DNA from: Terrilactibacillus tamarindi
Lineage (GTDB): Bacteria; Bacillota; Bacilli; Bacillales; Sporolactobacillaceae
Assembly: GCF_009718825.1 (NCBI RefSeq)
Contig: NZ_WNHB01000004.1
Location: 62,001 to 126,000 of the forward strand
Direction: 5' to 3'
DNA length: 64,000 nt
Under the pieces are notes generated by a model. The model saw only the letters and a program-made list of their open reading frames with translations, made no database searches and was not told the origin of the DNA. Numbering within the stretch: the first letter of the stretch is position 1; each line of letters begins with the position of its first letter. Positions 17,334-27,848 of the stretch are shown piece after piece. The position numbers and the translations under genes are program-made.

Positions 17334-17668
17334 GAGCTGTCCTCCCTTAAATTATATCCTGACTATATTTCCCGACTATAAATCAGGAGCATCCTAGTAA
17401 CAATCTAGTAAAGGTTATTGGATGCGATTAATTTGTGTAGGTTTAATTTATATCAAAAAGGTCTTTCTTTTTCTATATAGTCGGCATTTAAAAGGATTGT
17501 CCATAGGGCACATAAACCATTGATATTACTGGTATTAGAGAAAGAGATAGTATACTCGTTGAACGGACCCCTTTAACGGATATACTTCAACGTGCATAGT
17601 TATCCTATTTGTTGCTTGAAAAGCATGCTTGATTTAACTTTTATATGCCTCTTTGCACTGTAAGTTTA
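17334..17668. other. Intergenic stretch without a gene
   Basis: AT-rich with no open frame of note. The part next to 17333 holds a small dyad (CCTGA...TCAGG near 17357-17389) that could belong to the promoter of the 17121 gene. Nothing else is seen. Confidence 0.4.
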
Positions 17669-18220
17669 TTATTGGAAATTGCCATCATATAAATCTAAAA
17701 ATGTCTCAATTGCTTTGTTAACAATGAATTTCTTCTCAAGTCCACTAGTGTTAGCAAAGTCGTCTAGTCGCTGCATTACATGCTCTTGGACCGGAACGTT
17801 CAGCTGTTTTGTTAAGGAATCTGTATTCCTATAAGCAGCATGTTCAAAAAGAAGTTTTCCAAACAATTCGTATTTTAGGGTTGCAGTCTCCCTTTCATAA
17901 TTCCCTTTTATATATTCCTCCACAATTTTCTTTAGGGTGGTTATTTCCTGTTCATTCAAATCTAAACTATCAACGGTGGTTTTTGATCTATCTTTTGAGT
18001 AAGATATTGTCCAAAATTGCTTAGTTAGGATACTTGGATCAATTTTGGTGAAGTTCCATTCGCCGTTAATATCACAGGTGGCGCCAACGGCTTTTAATCT
18101 ATTAGAAACAGTAGAAGCAGCTTTGTAGCCTTTCGAGTTACAGATTTCTTGTTCTGTAGTTCCACCTTCAATTAATGAAATGATATCTTGTAAAGTTGCT
18201 TTGTCGATGTCTATCTCCAT
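17669..18220 (-). CDS. Ribbon-helix-helix DNA-binding protein, plasmid type
   Basis: Encodes 183 aa; ATG at 18220 follows a GGAGGG site. The first 55 residues include a helix-turn-helix-like segment (TTEQEICNSKGYKAASTVSNRL). The middle is polar and helical. The last 45 residues (VPVQEHVMQRLDDFANTSG, then FIVNKAIETFLDLY) match a ribbon-helix-helix fold, with a strand then two helices. Similar proteins control copy number or partition on Firmicute plasmids. Together with 14711-17333 it suggests an integrated plasmid or a remnant of one. Confidence 0.6.
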   Translation of the reverse strand: MEIDIDKATLQDIISLIEGGTTEQEICNSKGYKAASTVSNRLKAVGATCDINGEWNFTKIDPSILTKQFWTISYSKDRSKTTVDSLDLNEQEITTLKKIVEEYIKGNYERETATLKYELFGKLLFEHAAYRNTDSLTKQLNVPVQEHVMQRLDDFANTSGLEKKFIVNKAIETFLDLYDGNFQ

Positions 18221-18448
18221 TTTAATTATTCCCTCCTTTCAATTAAAGGTAAAAACATTTTAGCTTGAACTTTTTCCAATTCGAATAGAAAAATAAAAAT
18301 TATTTACTTAATCTTGAATTTTTATTGGTGTTTCCTTTTAATGAAGCTAAAACAAATAGATGTTAGTTTTTTCTAATGAAACTGATTAAGTTTTTGCTAA
18401 GTTTCATTTAAGTTAAAGTAGACTTTAATGAAATTTAAATAGAACTAA

Positions 18449-18499
18449 TCTCCGCGTGCCTGTCACCACCCGAAGTTTGTTGAATATTGTCGAAGTGCC
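18449..18499 (+). repeat. Dispersed repeat R1, single arm
   Basis: Contains GTGCCTGTCACCACCCGAA followed by TTGTTGAATATTGTCGAA. The same arm recurs at 35391, 35896, 37165 and 39612, and in reverse at 20651, 29632 and 40028. Confidence 0.9.
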
Positions 18500-18529
18500 G
18501 GGGCCCTAATAAAGATGATTATACGTTAA

Positions 18530-18685
18530 GTGTTAGTTCAACTTGTATTGCTACAGCAGGTGGAGGATTATTCTTCTAATGTGACAGGGTTGGATCGTCA
18601 ACAGGTCAATGCATTAATCCATGGTATACAAGGAGTCAAAGTAATTGGACATGGAAGAGGAGCCCAATATGTCCTTGATGAATGA
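18530..18685 (+). pseudogene. C-terminal remnant of a winged-helix protein
   Basis: An open frame of 51 codons ends in TGA at 18683. Its peptide carries GLDRQQVNALIHGIQG and then VIGHGRGAQYVL, the typical end of a winged helix-turn-helix domain of the kind that closes ATP-binding or Fic-type proteins. No upstream coding part remains. An R1 arm stops 30 bp before it, so the 5' part was probably lost with repeat insertion or deletion. Confidence 0.5.
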
Positions 18686-18951
18686 TTATAAATACATTAA
18701 TTTGACATTTAGTATACTGCTACTTATTTGTTTTATACAGTAGTAACTCAAATTTAGTTGCACGGATATACTGTTTTTAAGCCTTTTCTAACTCAACTTC
18801 CCACCTTTTACCAACCCCAAATAATCTCAAATTCTCAGATAATACTAGATATTTTAATCCATACATCTTTATAATAGACTTATAATACATTGAGCGAGAA
18901 AAAGGTGATTATTCATCTTTTTTATAAATATAGGGGGATAAGGAAGAATAT

Positions 18952-20481
18952 ATGAGCGATAATCAGAAAAGCACAGACGTTATTTTAATTGGTGCTGGGG
19001 TCATGAGTGCGACTTTGGGATCATTATTGAAACAGTTAGCACCTGAATGGGAAATCAAAGTATTTGAGAAACTTGCAAATGCAGGAGAAGAAAGTTCTAA
19101 TGAATGGAATAATGCGGGCACGGGGCATTCGGCCTTATGTGAGCTTAACTATACACCTGAAAAAGAAGATGGATCGATCGATATTCGTAAAGCGATTAAA
19201 ATTAATGAACAGTTTCAGCTTTCGAGGCAGTATTGGTCTTATCTTGTAAATAGTCATCAGATTCGTCAACCAGGGGACTTTATCAAGCCAATTCCTCATA
19301 TGAGTTTTGTCCAAGGGGAGAAAAATGTCTCGTTTTTGAAAAAGCGTTTCGAAGCGTTGTCAAACAATCCTCTGTTTGAAGGGATGGAGTTTTCAGATAG
19401 ACCTGAGAAGCTGAAGGAATGGATTCCGCTGATCATGGAAGGTCGTACATCGAATGAACCGATAGCGGCAACAAGAATTGAATCGGGTACGGATGTCAAT
19501 TTTGGGGCTTTAACACGCCTTTTATTTAACCAATTAAAGCAACAAAGCATTGAGGTAAACTACAACCACAAGGTTAAAGATATAAAACGTACGACGGGCG
19601 GCTTGTGGAAAGTGAAAGTGCTTAATATCGACAGCGGTCACATCGAGACCCATACGGCAAAATTCGTCTTTATCGGGGGTGGGGGCGGAAGTCTTCCTTT
19701 ACTTCAAAAAACAGGCATTCCTGAGTCAAAACATATTGGCGGGTTCCCGGTAAGCGGACTATTTATGGCCTGTCACAATCCGGAAGTTGCAGGGCAGCAT
19801 CATGCCAAAGTGTACGGCAAAGCCAAGGTTGGCGCTCCCCCTATGTCTGTTCCACATCTCGATACGAGATACATCGAAGGCAAACAAACCTTGTTGTTTG
19901 GGCCATTTGCCGGCTTTTCACCTAAGTTCTTAAAAACGGGTTCGAATTTAGATTTGTTAGGCTCGATTAAACCGAATAATCTTCTCACGATGCTCGCAGC
20001 AGGTGTCAAAGAGATGGCATTGACTAAATACCTGATCGAGCAAGTATTGTTATCGAATGAAAAGCGCATGGAAGCTTTGCGCGAGTTTATTCCGAACGCC
20101 AAGAGTGAGGATTGGGAAATGGTAGTCGCGGGACAACGGGTGCAAGTGATCAAAGACACTGAAGCTGGCGGGAAAGGAACCCTTCAATTTGGTACGGAAG
20201 TGATCAGTAGCGAGGATGGCTCGATCGCTGCCTTGCTTGGTGCTTCACCAGGGGCATCGACTGCTGTTCACGTGATGCTGGAAGTATTGGAAAAATGCTT
20301 CCCCGAACATATGAAAGCGTGGGAACCGAAAATAAAAGAAATGATTCCTTCTTATCGCCTGTCGCTTACGGAAAACCCAGAGCTTTTCCAAGCCATTCAT
20401 ACGTCAACAACCCAGACGCTGGGATTAAGCGAAGTACAATGGTCTAATGATGAAGTGGCTGTGTCTAAGGTAAACAATTAA
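18952..20481 (+). CDS. mqo: Malate:quinone oxidoreductase
   Basis: Encodes 509 aa; ATG at 18952 follows AAGGAAG. It oxidises malate to oxaloacetate and passes electrons to the quinone pool, a membrane-peripheral FAD enzyme that can replace or complement malate dehydrogenase in the citric acid cycle. The FAD-binding start ([13 protein letters not shown], residues 10-22) is intact. So are NNAGTGHSA (about 53-61), the [11 protein letters not shown] dinucleotide segment (about 242-252) and a C-terminal LLGASPGAS (about 426-434). Length is normal for the family. It stands alone, with an R3 repeat right after the stop. Confidence 0.96.
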   Translation: MSDNQKSTDVILIGAGVMSATLGSLLKQLAPEWEIKVFEKLANAGEESSNEWNNAGTGHSALCELNYTPEKEDGSIDIRKAIKINEQFQLSRQYWSYLVNSHQIRQPGDFIKPIPHMSFVQGEKNVSFLKKRFEALSNNPLFEGMEFSDRPEKLKEWIPLIMEGRTSNEPIAATRIESGTDVNFGALTRLLFNQLKQQSIEVNYNHKVKDIKRTTGGLWKVKVLNIDSGHIETHTAKFVFIGGGGGSLPLLQKTGIPESKHIGGFPVSGLFMACHNPEVAGQHHAKVYGKAKVGAPPMSVPHLDTRYIEGKQTLLFGPFAGFSPKFLKTGSNLDLLGSIKPNNLLTMLAAGVKEMALTKYLIEQVLLSNEKRMEALREFIPNAKSEDWEMVVAGQRVQVIKDTEAGGKGTLQFGTEVISSEDGSIAALLGASPGASTAVHVMLEVLEKCFPEHMKAWEPKIKEMIPSYRLSLTENPELFQAIHTSTTQTLGLSEVQWSNDEVAVSKVNN

Positions 20482-20637
20482 GCCATTTATCCCGCATTAA
20501 CGGCGAGTATTGTCCCCAACCTCATATTATGAGTGTAAATGAGTATCCCTAGGTAGGGGATAACTACCATAAAAAAGGCGATTGGTTCAGGTTTTTCAAT
20601 CAGTGGTGGATGAAGAAAACCTCTACTGATTGAAGTG
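20482..20637. repeat. Dispersed repeat R3, copy 1
   Basis: Begins TTATCCCGCATTAACGG just after the mqo stop and ends with a hairpin in which TCAATCAGT pairs with ACTGATTGA around GATGAAGAAAAC. The fuller relative is at 42222-42381. The two copies share the start, the GATTGGTTCAG block and the hairpin. Confidence 0.8.
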
Positions 20638-20650
20638 ATGATCGGGTAGA

Positions 20651-20706
20651 GCGAGTACTTTTGATTTACGCCAAATTTCGACACAATTCGGGTGGTGACA
20701 GGCACC
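20651..20706 (-). repeat. Dispersed repeat R1, reverse arm, followed by GGCACC stutter
   Basis: Reads as the complement of the R1 arm (TTCGGGTGGTGACAGGCACC). It is followed by several short CAGGCACC-like repeats up to about 20750, which suggest slippage or nested insertion. Confidence 0.85.
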
Positions 20707-20750
20707 AGACAGGCACAGGCACCAAAAAAAACAGGCACCCAAAAGCACCA

Positions 20751-20779
20751 AAAAAGGGGCTGTCAAACAGCCCCTTTTT
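20751..20779 (-). terminator. Terminator of ahpF
   Basis: AAAAAGGGGCTGT (20751-20763) pairs perfectly with ACAGCCCCTTTTT (20767-20779). The ahpF stop at 20778 overlaps the stem. The reverse direction could serve the mqo side. Confidence 0.85.
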
Positions 20780-22304
20780 AATTCCGTATGAGATAATCAA
20801 ATGCACCTAGTGCAGCGGTAGCTCCGGAACCCATTGAAATAATAATTTGTTTATATGGACTATTTGTACAGTCACCTGCAGCAAATAATCCAGGGACGTT
20901 CGTTGCCCCGCGTTTATCAACAACGATTTCACCGCGTTCACGTTCTACCGTATCGCCGAGCCATTCGGTGTTTGGTACAAGGCCGATTTGAACAAATACA
21001 CCTTGCAATTCGATGTGGCCTTCTTCACCGGTTGCACGGTCAACGTAGCTAATACCATTGACTTTGTCTATACCAGTGATTTCTTTCGTTTGAACATTTT
21101 TCAATACAGTCACGTTAGGCAGGCTGTATAAACGTTTTTGCAAGACATCGTCAGCTTTGAGTTCTGGCATAAATTCAAGCACAGTGACGTGTTTGACGAT
21201 ACCAGCAAGGTCAATCGCTGCTTCAATCCCTGAGTTACCGCCGCCAATAACAGCAACGTCTTTGCCTTCAAATAATGGACCGTCACAGTGCGGGCAGTAG
21301 GCAACCCCTTTATTTTTGAACTCTTGTTCACCAGGAACGCCTACATTGCGCCAGCGAGCACCTGTTGAGACGATCACGCTTTTACTTTTGAGTACAGCGC
21401 CGTTTTCAAGTTCAACTTCAAAGAGATCTTTCTTCTTAATGCCGGCAGCACGTTGCAAATTCATGATATCGATGTCGTAGTCTTTGACGTGTTCTTCAAG
21501 GCTTGCAGCGAGCTTTGGACCTTCAGTGGCTTTTACACTGATAAAGTTTTCAATGCTTAATGTATCAAGGATCTGTCCGCCAAAGCGTTCAGCAACAATC
21601 CCTGTGCGAATGCCTTTCCGTGCGGCATAGATGGCTGCACTTGCGCCAGATGGACCACCACCAACAACGAGAACATCGTATGGGTCTTTATCAGAGAGTT
21701 CAGATGAATCTGATCCACTGCCCATTTTAGCCAGAATTTCTTCAAGCGAGATACGTCCGCCATTGAAAAATTCACCATTTAAGAAAACAGATGGAACGGC
21801 CATAACATTCTTACTTTCTGCTTCTTCTTTGAATGCGGCACCATCAATCATGGTGTGCGTAATATTTGGATTGAGAACACTCATGACGTTAAGAGCTTGA
21901 ACAACATCAGGACAGTTATGGCACGTTAAGCTCACGTATGTTTCAAAGTGATATTCGCCGCTAATTCCTTTAATTTGATCAATGAGGTTCTGATCCACTT
22001 TCGGTGCTCTTCCGCTGACTTGCAATAGAGCGAGCACGAGTGAAGTGAATTCATGACCTAATGGAACACCAGCAAATGTAACGCCCGTGTCTTCACCTGT
22101 ACGATTGACACTAAAGCTTGGCGTTCTGTTTAATGTTGCATCCTCTACCGTAATTTTAGGTGACATAGAAGCTAGCTCTTCAGTAAGAGCTAGCATGTCT
22201 GTTGAAACTTTATCAGATCCTGCGCTTACTTTGAGAACAATATCATTCTCAAGTAATTGCAAATATTGATTCAATTGGTTTTTAATATCGGCTTCAAGTA
22301 CCAT
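20778..22304 (-). CDS. ahpF: Alkyl hydroperoxide reductase subunit F
   Basis: Encodes 508 aa. It is an NADH-dependent FAD flavoprotein that re-reduces AhpC. The N-terminal double thioredoxin-like domain carries CHNC at about 128-131. The thioredoxin-reductase-like part has the FAD site GGGPSG (about 214-219), the redox pair CPHC near 339 and the NAD(H) site GGGNSG near 356. A C-terminal GDC FAD motif is present. All catalytic cysteines are kept and the length matches Bacillus AhpF. It lies 12 bp after ahpC in the same operon, under the PerR box at 22936. Confidence 0.97.
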   Translation of the reverse strand: MVLEADIKNQLNQYLQLLENDIVLKVSAGSDKVSTDMLALTEELASMSPKITVEDATLNRTPSFSVNRTGEDTGVTFAGVPLGHEFTSLVLALLQVSGRAPKVDQNLIDQIKGISGEYHFETYVSLTCHNCPDVVQALNVMSVLNPNITHTMIDGAAFKEEAESKNVMAVPSVFLNGEFFNGGRISLEEILAKMGSGSDSSELSDKDPYDVLVVGGGPSGASAAIYAARKGIRTGIVAERFGGQILDTLSIENFISVKATEGPKLAASLEEHVKDYDIDIMNLQRAAGIKKKDLFEVELENGAVLKSKSVIVSTGARWRNVGVPGEQEFKNKGVAYCPHCDGPLFEGKDVAVIGGGNSGIEAAIDLAGIVKHVTVLEFMPELKADDVLQKRLYSLPNVTVLKNVQTKEITGIDKVNGISYVDRATGEEGHIELQGVFVQIGLVPNTEWLGDTVERERGEIVVDKRGATNVPGLFAAGDCTNSPYKQIIISMGSGATAALGAFDYLIRN

Positions 22305-22316
22305 TTATCGCACCCC

Positions 22317-22880
22317 TCAGATTTTACCTACGAGATCAAGACTTGGTTTAAGTGTTTCAGAACCTTCTTGCCATTTAGCTGGGCATACTTCGCCTGGATT
22401 GTTACGAACGTATTGAGCAGCTTTAATTTTGTTAACAAGTGTACTTGCATCACGGCCGATGCCATCTGCGTTTATTTCAGCAGCTTGAACAATACCATCT
22501 GGATCGATGATGAATGTACCACGGTCAGCAAGACCTGCTTCTTCGTTTAAAACGTCAAAGTTACGGCTGATGGTTTGGGAAGGATCGCCAATCATAGCGT
22601 AGGTGATTTTTTTAATTTTTTCTGAAGCATCGTGCCATCCTTTATGAACGAAATGAGTATCGGTTGATACTGAATAAACTTCAACGCCTAATTTTTTCAA
22701 AGTTGGGTATTCATTTTGTAAGTCTTCAAGTTCTGTTGGACATACGAATGAAAAGTCGGCTGGATAGAAACAAACAACACTCCATTGACCTTTTAATGTT
22801 TGTTCAGTAACATCGATAAACTCACCGTTTTTGTAAGCTTTTGCGCTGAATGGTTTTACTTCACTTCCGATAATTGACAT
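22317..22880 (-). CDS. ahpC: Alkyl hydroperoxide reductase subunit C (peroxiredoxin)
   Basis: Encodes 187 aa from ATG at 22880, preceded by AGGAGGAAG; the frame continues 14 codons upstream but the first methionine after the ribosome-binding site matches the family start. It is a typical two-cysteine peroxiredoxin that reduces hydrogen peroxide and organic hydroperoxides. The peroxidatic Cys47 is in FVCPTE and the resolving Cys166 in EVCPAKW. It is first in the ahpCF operon, with a PerR box and promoter upstream. Confidence 0.98.
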   Translation of the reverse strand: MSIIGSEVKPFSAKAYKNGEFIDVTEQTLKGQWSVVCFYPADFSFVCPTELEDLQNEYPTLKKLGVEVYSVSTDTHFVHKGWHDASEKIKKITYAMIGDPSQTISRNFDVLNEEAGLADRGTFIIDPDGIVQAAEINADGIGRDASTLVNKIKAAQYVRNNPGEVCPAKWQEGSETLKPSLDLVGKI

Positions 22881-22935
22881 AATGTATCTTCCTCCTAAAA
22901 TATATTTAAAATAACAAAGCACTAAGCTTTATTAT

Positions 22936-22989
22936 TTATAATTATTATAATTACATATTAATTATTAAATAATAGTTTTTATTTGTCAA
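22936..22989 (-). promoter_or_regulatory. ahpC promoter with perfect PerR box
   Basis: TTATAATTATTATAA at 22936-22950 matches the Bacillus PerR box consensus (TTATAATnATTATAA) at every position. A minus-strand TTGACA lies at 22984-22989 with a TAATAA/AATAAT -10 about 17 bp downstream. The box therefore falls at or just after the start point, suited to repression that is lifted by peroxide. Confidence 0.88.
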
Positions 22990-23446
22990 GAAAAATGTAT
23001 ATCTTGTATTAATTTTTACAATGCCGATTAATGCTAGAGTTAAGTATAGCGTAGGATTTCTGCCAGTTTAATTTATTTTATATATGGTATTCAAAAGATG
23101 AACATCAATTGTTCTTATTCTCAAATAGGGAGATTTTTTGGTATAAATGAATTTGGATGAAAAACAAAAGATCGACTAATATTACCATTCACTTTTATTT
23201 TAACTTAATTTTTCACTCTCTTACCACTTTTAAGTCTTGACCGAGGATTTTTACAGTAGTTAAATCATTTTCTAACCTATAGGTATAATTTTACATATTA
23301 CCTCTAGGTTAAATATACATTTAATAAACGGATAATAAAATTGGCAGAATTAGAAGAGGCTAGATTGTAGATCATTCAGAACAACATTATAATTTTTGAT
23401 TTTCATTTAGAAATAATACTATACAAAAAATGTAAAGGAGATAACT
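22990..23446. other. Intergenic region upstream of selO
   Basis: No gene is seen. It is AT-rich and carries the paired palindromes described at 23273-23311 and a ribosome-binding site before 23447. Confidence 0.5.
23273..23311. promoter_or_regulatory. Twin palindromes ACCTATAGGT / ACCTCTAGGT ahead of selO
   Basis: TAACCTATAGGTA (23273-23285) and TACCTCTAGGTTA (23299-23311) are near-complements. Each also contains its own 10-bp palindrome, and the centres are 25 bp apart. A TATAAT at 23284-23289 lies between them. This looks like an operator for an unidentified regulator. Confidence 0.45.
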
Positions 23447-24910
23447 ATGACAAAGCGTAACGAAGCAGGATGGAACTTTGACAACAGCTACAGCCGTTTG
23501 CCGAGTTCGTTTTTTTCCAGTACCAATCCAACTCCCGTACAGTCACCGAAGTTGGTCATCCTTAATCACTCTGTTGCAACTTCCTTGGGTTTGAGCATTC
23601 AGGAACTGCAAAGTGAAAATGGGGCGGCTATTTTTGCTGGGAATGATATTCCTGAAGGTGCTGCGCCTCTTGCACAAGCTTATGCAGGGCACCAATTCGG
23701 ACATTTTACGATGTTAGGGGACGGACGCGCGGTGCTATTAGGTGAGCAGATTACACCCCAAGATGAGAGGTTTGATATTCAACTAAAGGGTTCAGGGAGA
23801 ACGCCATACTCTCGAGGTGGTGATGGCCGGGCAGCGCTTGGACCCATGCTGCGCGAGTATATCATCAGTGAAGCTATGCATGCACTAGGTATTCCGACCA
23901 CTCGTAGTTTAGCGGTGGTAACTACGGGAGAGTCAATTATCAGAGAAACGGACTTGCCAGGTGCTATTCTCACTCGTGTGGCTGCCAGTCATCTGCGCGT
24001 CGGAACTTTTGAATACGTGGCGGAATGGGGAACGGAAGAGGAACTTCGGATTTTAGCTGACTACACGCTAAACCGGCATTATCCACACATTGCGAATGAT
24101 GAGAAACGGTATCTCACACTCCTTCAAAAAGTGATCGAGCGGCAAGCGAAACTTATTGCTAAATGGCAGCTGGTTGGTTTTATTCATGGGGTGATGAATA
24201 CTGACAACATGACGATTAGTGGAGAAACCATCGACTATGGGCCCTGTGCTTTCATGGATGCCTATGATCCGAATACAGTATTTAGCTCCATTGACCGTCG
24301 TGGTCGCTATGCCTATGGCAATCAGCCGCATATGGCGGGGTGGAACCTCGCACGATTTGCTGAAACCTTATTGCCACTTATCGATGATAATCAAGACAAG
24401 GCTGTCGAAAAGGCGCAGGAGGAAATTTCTCATTTTATTGAACTTTATAAATCAAATTGGCTCAGAGGAATGAGAGCAAAACTTGGGTTATACAGCGAAG
24501 AGGAACAGGATGAGGCTCTTATTGACGACCTCCTCAGTATGATGTTGAAATATGGGGCGGACTATACGAATACGTTCCGAGCATTAACGTTGAATACACT
24601 GGAAGATTCAGTCTTATTTGGAACTACCGAGTTCAAGGATTGGCAAAAAAGCTGGGAGACCAGATTAGTAAGACAGCAGGAAGCGAAAGCATCCGCTACT
24701 CGGTTGATGCAGAAGAGCAATCCGGCGATAATTCCGCGGAACCATCGGGTGGAAGAGGCATTAGCTGCCGCAGTGGAACGAGGAGATTATAGCGTCATGC
24801 AACGGCTTTTGGATGTTCTTTCAAACCCTTACGCTTACTCTACTGAACAAACTGACTATGCGACCGTGTGTGAGTCAACAACTCCTTACCAAACGTTCTG
24901 TGGGACATGA
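23447..24910 (+). CDS. selO: Protein adenylyltransferase SelO (YdiU/UPF0061 family)
   Basis: Encodes 487 aa. SelO is a pseudokinase-fold enzyme that transfers AMP from ATP to hydroxyl side chains of proteins, linked to redox homeostasis. The start [16 protein letters not shown] (about 85-94), LGDGRA (97-102), [17 protein letters not shown] (about 113-129) and HGVMNTDNM (about 247-255) are the family's ATP and metal sites. The protein ends in FCGT, the conserved C-terminus, so it is full length. It stands alone, followed by a terminator shared with the convergent bceB. Confidence 0.95.
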   Translation: MTKRNEAGWNFDNSYSRLPSSFFSSTNPTPVQSPKLVILNHSVATSLGLSIQELQSENGAAIFAGNDIPEGAAPLAQAYAGHQFGHFTMLGDGRAVLLGEQITPQDERFDIQLKGSGRTPYSRGGDGRAALGPMLREYIISEAMHALGIPTTRSLAVVTTGESIIRETDLPGAILTRVAASHLRVGTFEYVAEWGTEEELRILADYTLNRHYPHIANDEKRYLTLLQKVIERQAKLIAKWQLVGFIHGVMNTDNMTISGETIDYGPCAFMDAYDPNTVFSSIDRRGRYAYGNQPHMAGWNLARFAETLLPLIDDNQDKAVEKAQEEISHFIELYKSNWLRGMRAKLGLYSEEEQDEALIDDLLSMMLKYGADYTNTFRALTLNTLEDSVLFGTTEFKDWQKSWETRLVRQQEAKASATRLMQKSNPAIIPRNHRVEEALAAAVERGDYSVMQRLLDVLSNPYAYSTEQTDYATVCESTTPYQTFCGT

Positions 24911-24997
24911 TCATATCTATTCATATCAATGTACACTGGATGACGACCATCTAAGAGATACGTTACGTTGGACAATCTAACGATAAAATAAAAAGCT

Positions 24998-25030
24998 TAA
25001 AGCTCCAGACCTTCTTTGGCTGGAGCTTTA
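24998..25030. terminator. Terminator between selO and bceB
   Basis: TAAAGCTCCAG (24998-25008) pairs with CTGGAGCTTTA (25020-25030). It serves convergent genes on both strands. Confidence 0.8.
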
Positions 25031-25042
25031 GTGGCTTTTATG

Positions 25043-26989
25043 TTAAAGCGCTTCTTTGATCACTTTTTTGTAATAGAGAACGGAGAGTAATCCGAAAATC
25101 GAATACAAAGAAGTATATATAATCATGACGACAATCATCGGCGTCCAAAGCTCGGTACCAAAAAGGAACCACCCTGATTTAACAGCAAAATAACTATGAA
25201 CTAGCCCAATAACTAAAGGAATTCCAAAATTAAAGAGTTGTTTTGCTTGAATTCCTTTTAGTAAATCACCTTGAGTGAATCCAAGTTTTCTCAATATCGT
25301 ATAATTGGACTTTTCATCTTCACTTTCATCCATTTGTTTAAAATACAGAATACAGCCTGATGTAATTAGAAAGGTTAATCCTAGAAAGCCGACAATGAAC
25401 ATCGCCAGTCCCATGACTTGTTTCTGACTATTGCTCATTTCAAGACGCGATAAATTTGTAGGTTTCTCACTAATAGGCATACCTTGGAAAATATTATTAG
25501 CTTCTTCAATTTTTCCTTTGTCTTTGATATCGATTCCGATATAAAGAGAGGATTCGCGCTGAATCTTTGGGTTGATATCGTCCTTTAAATGCCGAAAAGT
25601 TATTTTGTCGACAATGACAACAGGTAGGCCACCATTTGTGAAATTATAGGGAAGAATGAATTCCTTTTTTAGACCTCTATATTTCTGAGAGATAGATTCC
25701 CTTTGTCCTTTTAATTCAATTTGTCCAGAACTTTTGAGGGACATCATTTTTTCCACTATATCATTGTATCCCATAAAAAGGGTTTCATCCTTCGATAAAT
25801 CGAGGTCTTTGACTGATTTGTCACTAATCACGGGAAGGGTCATGATATTTGGATCAAAGTTTAATTCTTTTAGATTTGTATCCATTATATCCGCTATGTT
25901 GGCATTGACTTGAATGACATTAATTTTTTTTTCACGATAGGTAATGTCCTTCGCTTTTAACGCTTCTTTAAATTGTTCTGCGTCCTTAATCGTCGTCAAT
26001 GAAAAATGAGAGGGTACATTCTTTTCAGCACTTTTCTCCGCCGAGAAGTATGAGATATAGCTTAAGGATAATAAGCCGATCGCAAGCGCAGATACTGTTG
26101 TAATAATGGTTAATAATAAGGCATTCGATTTCATTCGAAACATAATGGAAGAGAGGGATAAAACCTCATTAATATTTAAATAACCACCCTTCCTTTTTCG
26201 AATGATATTTGTGATAAATGTAACAGACCCTTTATAAAAAAGATACGTCCCTATGATGACAGAACCAAGGATAAAAATCATTGCTATGAAGAGCTCGTTG
26301 ATCGTTGTAAAGTCTCCTTCAAATAATTTCGATGAAATATAGTAGCCTGAGAGGATCAATACTATGCCCATCGCTCCGAAGACGATCTCAAAAACATTTA
26401 TTTTTCTTACTTTACTTTCTGTCGAAGAAATCACTCTAAATAAGGATAAAATCGTTTGTCTTTTAATAAACAGATAGTTCATCAACATGATGAGGAGGTA
26501 GATGGCACAAAAAACAATTAGTGTTTGGATGAATGCTTCTACAGAAAATTGAAGTGTTGTGCTTGTCTCAAGCCCCATAAATTTCAATAAAATCATCATA
26601 ATTAATTTTGAACTGGAAAATCCAATAAAAATTCCAATAAGTAAGGAACTGAAATAAAGGATAAAGTTCTCAGCGCTTAGGAGGCGGAAGATTCCATTCT
26701 TTGTCATTCCAATTAATTGGAATAAGCCAATCTCTTTACTGCGCCTTTTCATAAAAAGTTGATTAGCATATAGAAGGAAAATGGAGACAATAGCAATGAG
26801 TAATATGGATGCTGATTTAATGGCAGCTGCTCCTTTAACAGATCCTTTTGCTTCATTCATGGAAGGATCGTACTGCAGTGTAACAAATGCAAAATAAAGA
26901 GAGACACTAAAAATTAAGGCAAACACATAGAGATAATAGTTTTTTAGATTTTTTTTCAGGTTGCGAAGGATGAGGTGATTAATGTTCAT
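25043..26989 (-). CDS. bceB: Bacitracin-type ABC transporter permease BceB
   Basis: Encodes 648 aa with about ten membrane helices in FtsX-type arrangement. Helices 1-4 and 5-7 come first, then a large extracellular domain of about 200 residues (roughly 325-525), and three helices at the end. With BceA it protects against peptide antibiotics that bind undecaprenyl-pyrophosphate-type lipid II cycle intermediates. It also signals their presence to BceS. It overlaps bceA by 11 nt, indicating coupled translation. Length and topology are standard for the family. Confidence 0.93.
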   Translation of the reverse strand: MNINHLILRNLKKNLKNYYLYVFALIFSVSLYFAFVTLQYDPSMNEAKGSVKGAAAIKSASILLIAIVSIFLLYANQLFMKRRSKEIGLFQLIGMTKNGIFRLLSAENFILYFSSLLIGIFIGFSSSKLIMMILLKFMGLETSTTLQFSVEAFIQTLIVFCAIYLLIMLMNYLFIKRQTILSLFRVISSTESKVRKINVFEIVFGAMGIVLILSGYYISSKLFEGDFTTINELFIAMIFILGSVIIGTYLFYKGSVTFITNIIRKRKGGYLNINEVLSLSSIMFRMKSNALLLTIITTVSALAIGLLSLSYISYFSAEKSAEKNVPSHFSLTTIKDAEQFKEALKAKDITYREKKINVIQVNANIADIMDTNLKELNFDPNIMTLPVISDKSVKDLDLSKDETLFMGYNDIVEKMMSLKSSGQIELKGQRESISQKYRGLKKEFILPYNFTNGGLPVVIVDKITFRHLKDDINPKIQRESSLYIGIDIKDKGKIEEANNIFQGMPISEKPTNLSRLEMSNSQKQVMGLAMFIVGFLGLTFLITSGCILYFKQMDESEDEKSNYTILRKLGFTQGDLLKGIQAKQLFNFGIPLVIGLVHSYFAVKSGWFLFGTELWTPMIVVMIIYTSLYSIFGLLSVLYYKKVIKEAL

Positions 26990-27740
26990 TTTGCACCCCG
27001 CTTAATACAGCTTGTGTTTTCATTATGTCATTGAAAAAGGCTTGTCTGGATTCTTCTCCTTTATTTAATTGTGTATACATTTGCCCATCTTTTATAAAAA
27101 TAACCCTGCTGCAATAACCGGCCGCCACTGGATCATGAGTGACCATAATAATAGTTGCTCTTCGTTTCCGATTTAATTCGCTAAGCTTATTTAATAAATC
27201 AGATGCTGACTTTGAATCGAGTGCACCGGTTGGTTCATCAGCAAAAATGATGCTTGGCTGATGGATAAATGACCGGGCTGCAGAAGTACGCTGTTTTTGG
27301 CCGCCGGATATTTCATTTGGATATTTATCTTTTAAATCATAAATGCCCAGTTCTGTAGCAACTTCTTTAAATTTTTGATCAGCTACTTTTTTTGACACTT
27401 TTGTAATCGATAATGGTAAAAGAATATTTTCCTTGACCGTCAGGGTATCCAATAAATTATACTCTTGGAAGATAAACCCTAAGTGATTTTTGCGGAATTC
27501 TGCTAACTGTTTTTCCTTCATTCCGGTCATTTCCTTTCCATCAATACGGATTGTTCCATTGCTAACTTTATCAATGGAGGAAAGTACATTAAGTAATGTT
27601 GTTTTCCCAGAACCAGAAGCTCCCATAATGCTAACAAATTCACCCTCCTCCACGCTAATATCGATACCCTTCAAAACCTCTTGTTTATTAAACTTATTGC
27701 CATAGTTTTTATATATTTTAGTTGCTTCTAATATCCTCAT
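26979..27740 (-). CDS. bceA: Bacitracin-type ABC transporter ATPase BceA
   Basis: Encodes 253 aa. Walker [10 protein letters not shown] (about 39-47), signature ISGGQKQR (about 143-150), Walker [14 protein letters not shown] (about 164-176) and the switch histidine in VTHD (near 200) are intact. It powers BceB. Residues across the protein closely follow what I know of Bacillus subtilis BceA. It is separated from bceS by about 100 bp containing its own BceR-controlled promoter. Confidence 0.95.
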   Translation of the reverse strand: MRILEATKIYKNYGNKFNKQEVLKGIDISVEEGEFVSIMGASGSGKTTLLNVLSSIDKVSNGTIRIDGKEMTGMKEKQLAEFRKNHLGFIFQEYNLLDTLTVKENILLPLSITKVSKKVADQKFKEVATELGIYDLKDKYPNEISGGQKQRTSAARSFIHQPSIIFADEPTGALDSKSASDLLNKLSELNRKRRATIIMVTHDPVAAGYCSRVIFIKDGQMYTQLNKGEESRQAFFNDIMKTQAVLSGVQNEH

Positions 27741-27822
27741 TTTGACACGCTCCTTAATTTGATAGTTTTATTATAAAGAGCCTTGCCTCCGTTTTCCTTC
27801 GATTTAGCTAACAGACAATAAA

Positions 27823-27848
27823 AGCATGTGACATTTTTGTCACACGCT
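27823..27848 (-). promoter_or_regulatory. BceR-binding inverted repeat of the bceAB promoter
   Basis: ATGTGACA-TTTT-TGTCACAC lies within 27823-27848. On the minus strand it reads almost exactly as the B. subtilis bceA operator (TGTGAC, five bases, TGTCACA). It overlaps the bceS stop codon at 27840-27842, so bceAB can be induced separately from bceRS. Confidence 0.85.

Larger units (their letters stand above)
18221..18951. other. Island edge: repeat and gene remnant
   Basis: This 730-bp gap holds an R1 repeat (18449-18499) and a winged-helix remnant (18530-18685), with otherwise AT-rich DNA. No promoter for mqo stands out. It separates the accessory island from core-like genes. Confidence 0.5.

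Noticed and set aside
24870-24960. Truncation of selO
   Set aside because: The protein ends in the conserved FCGT of the family and the length is normal.
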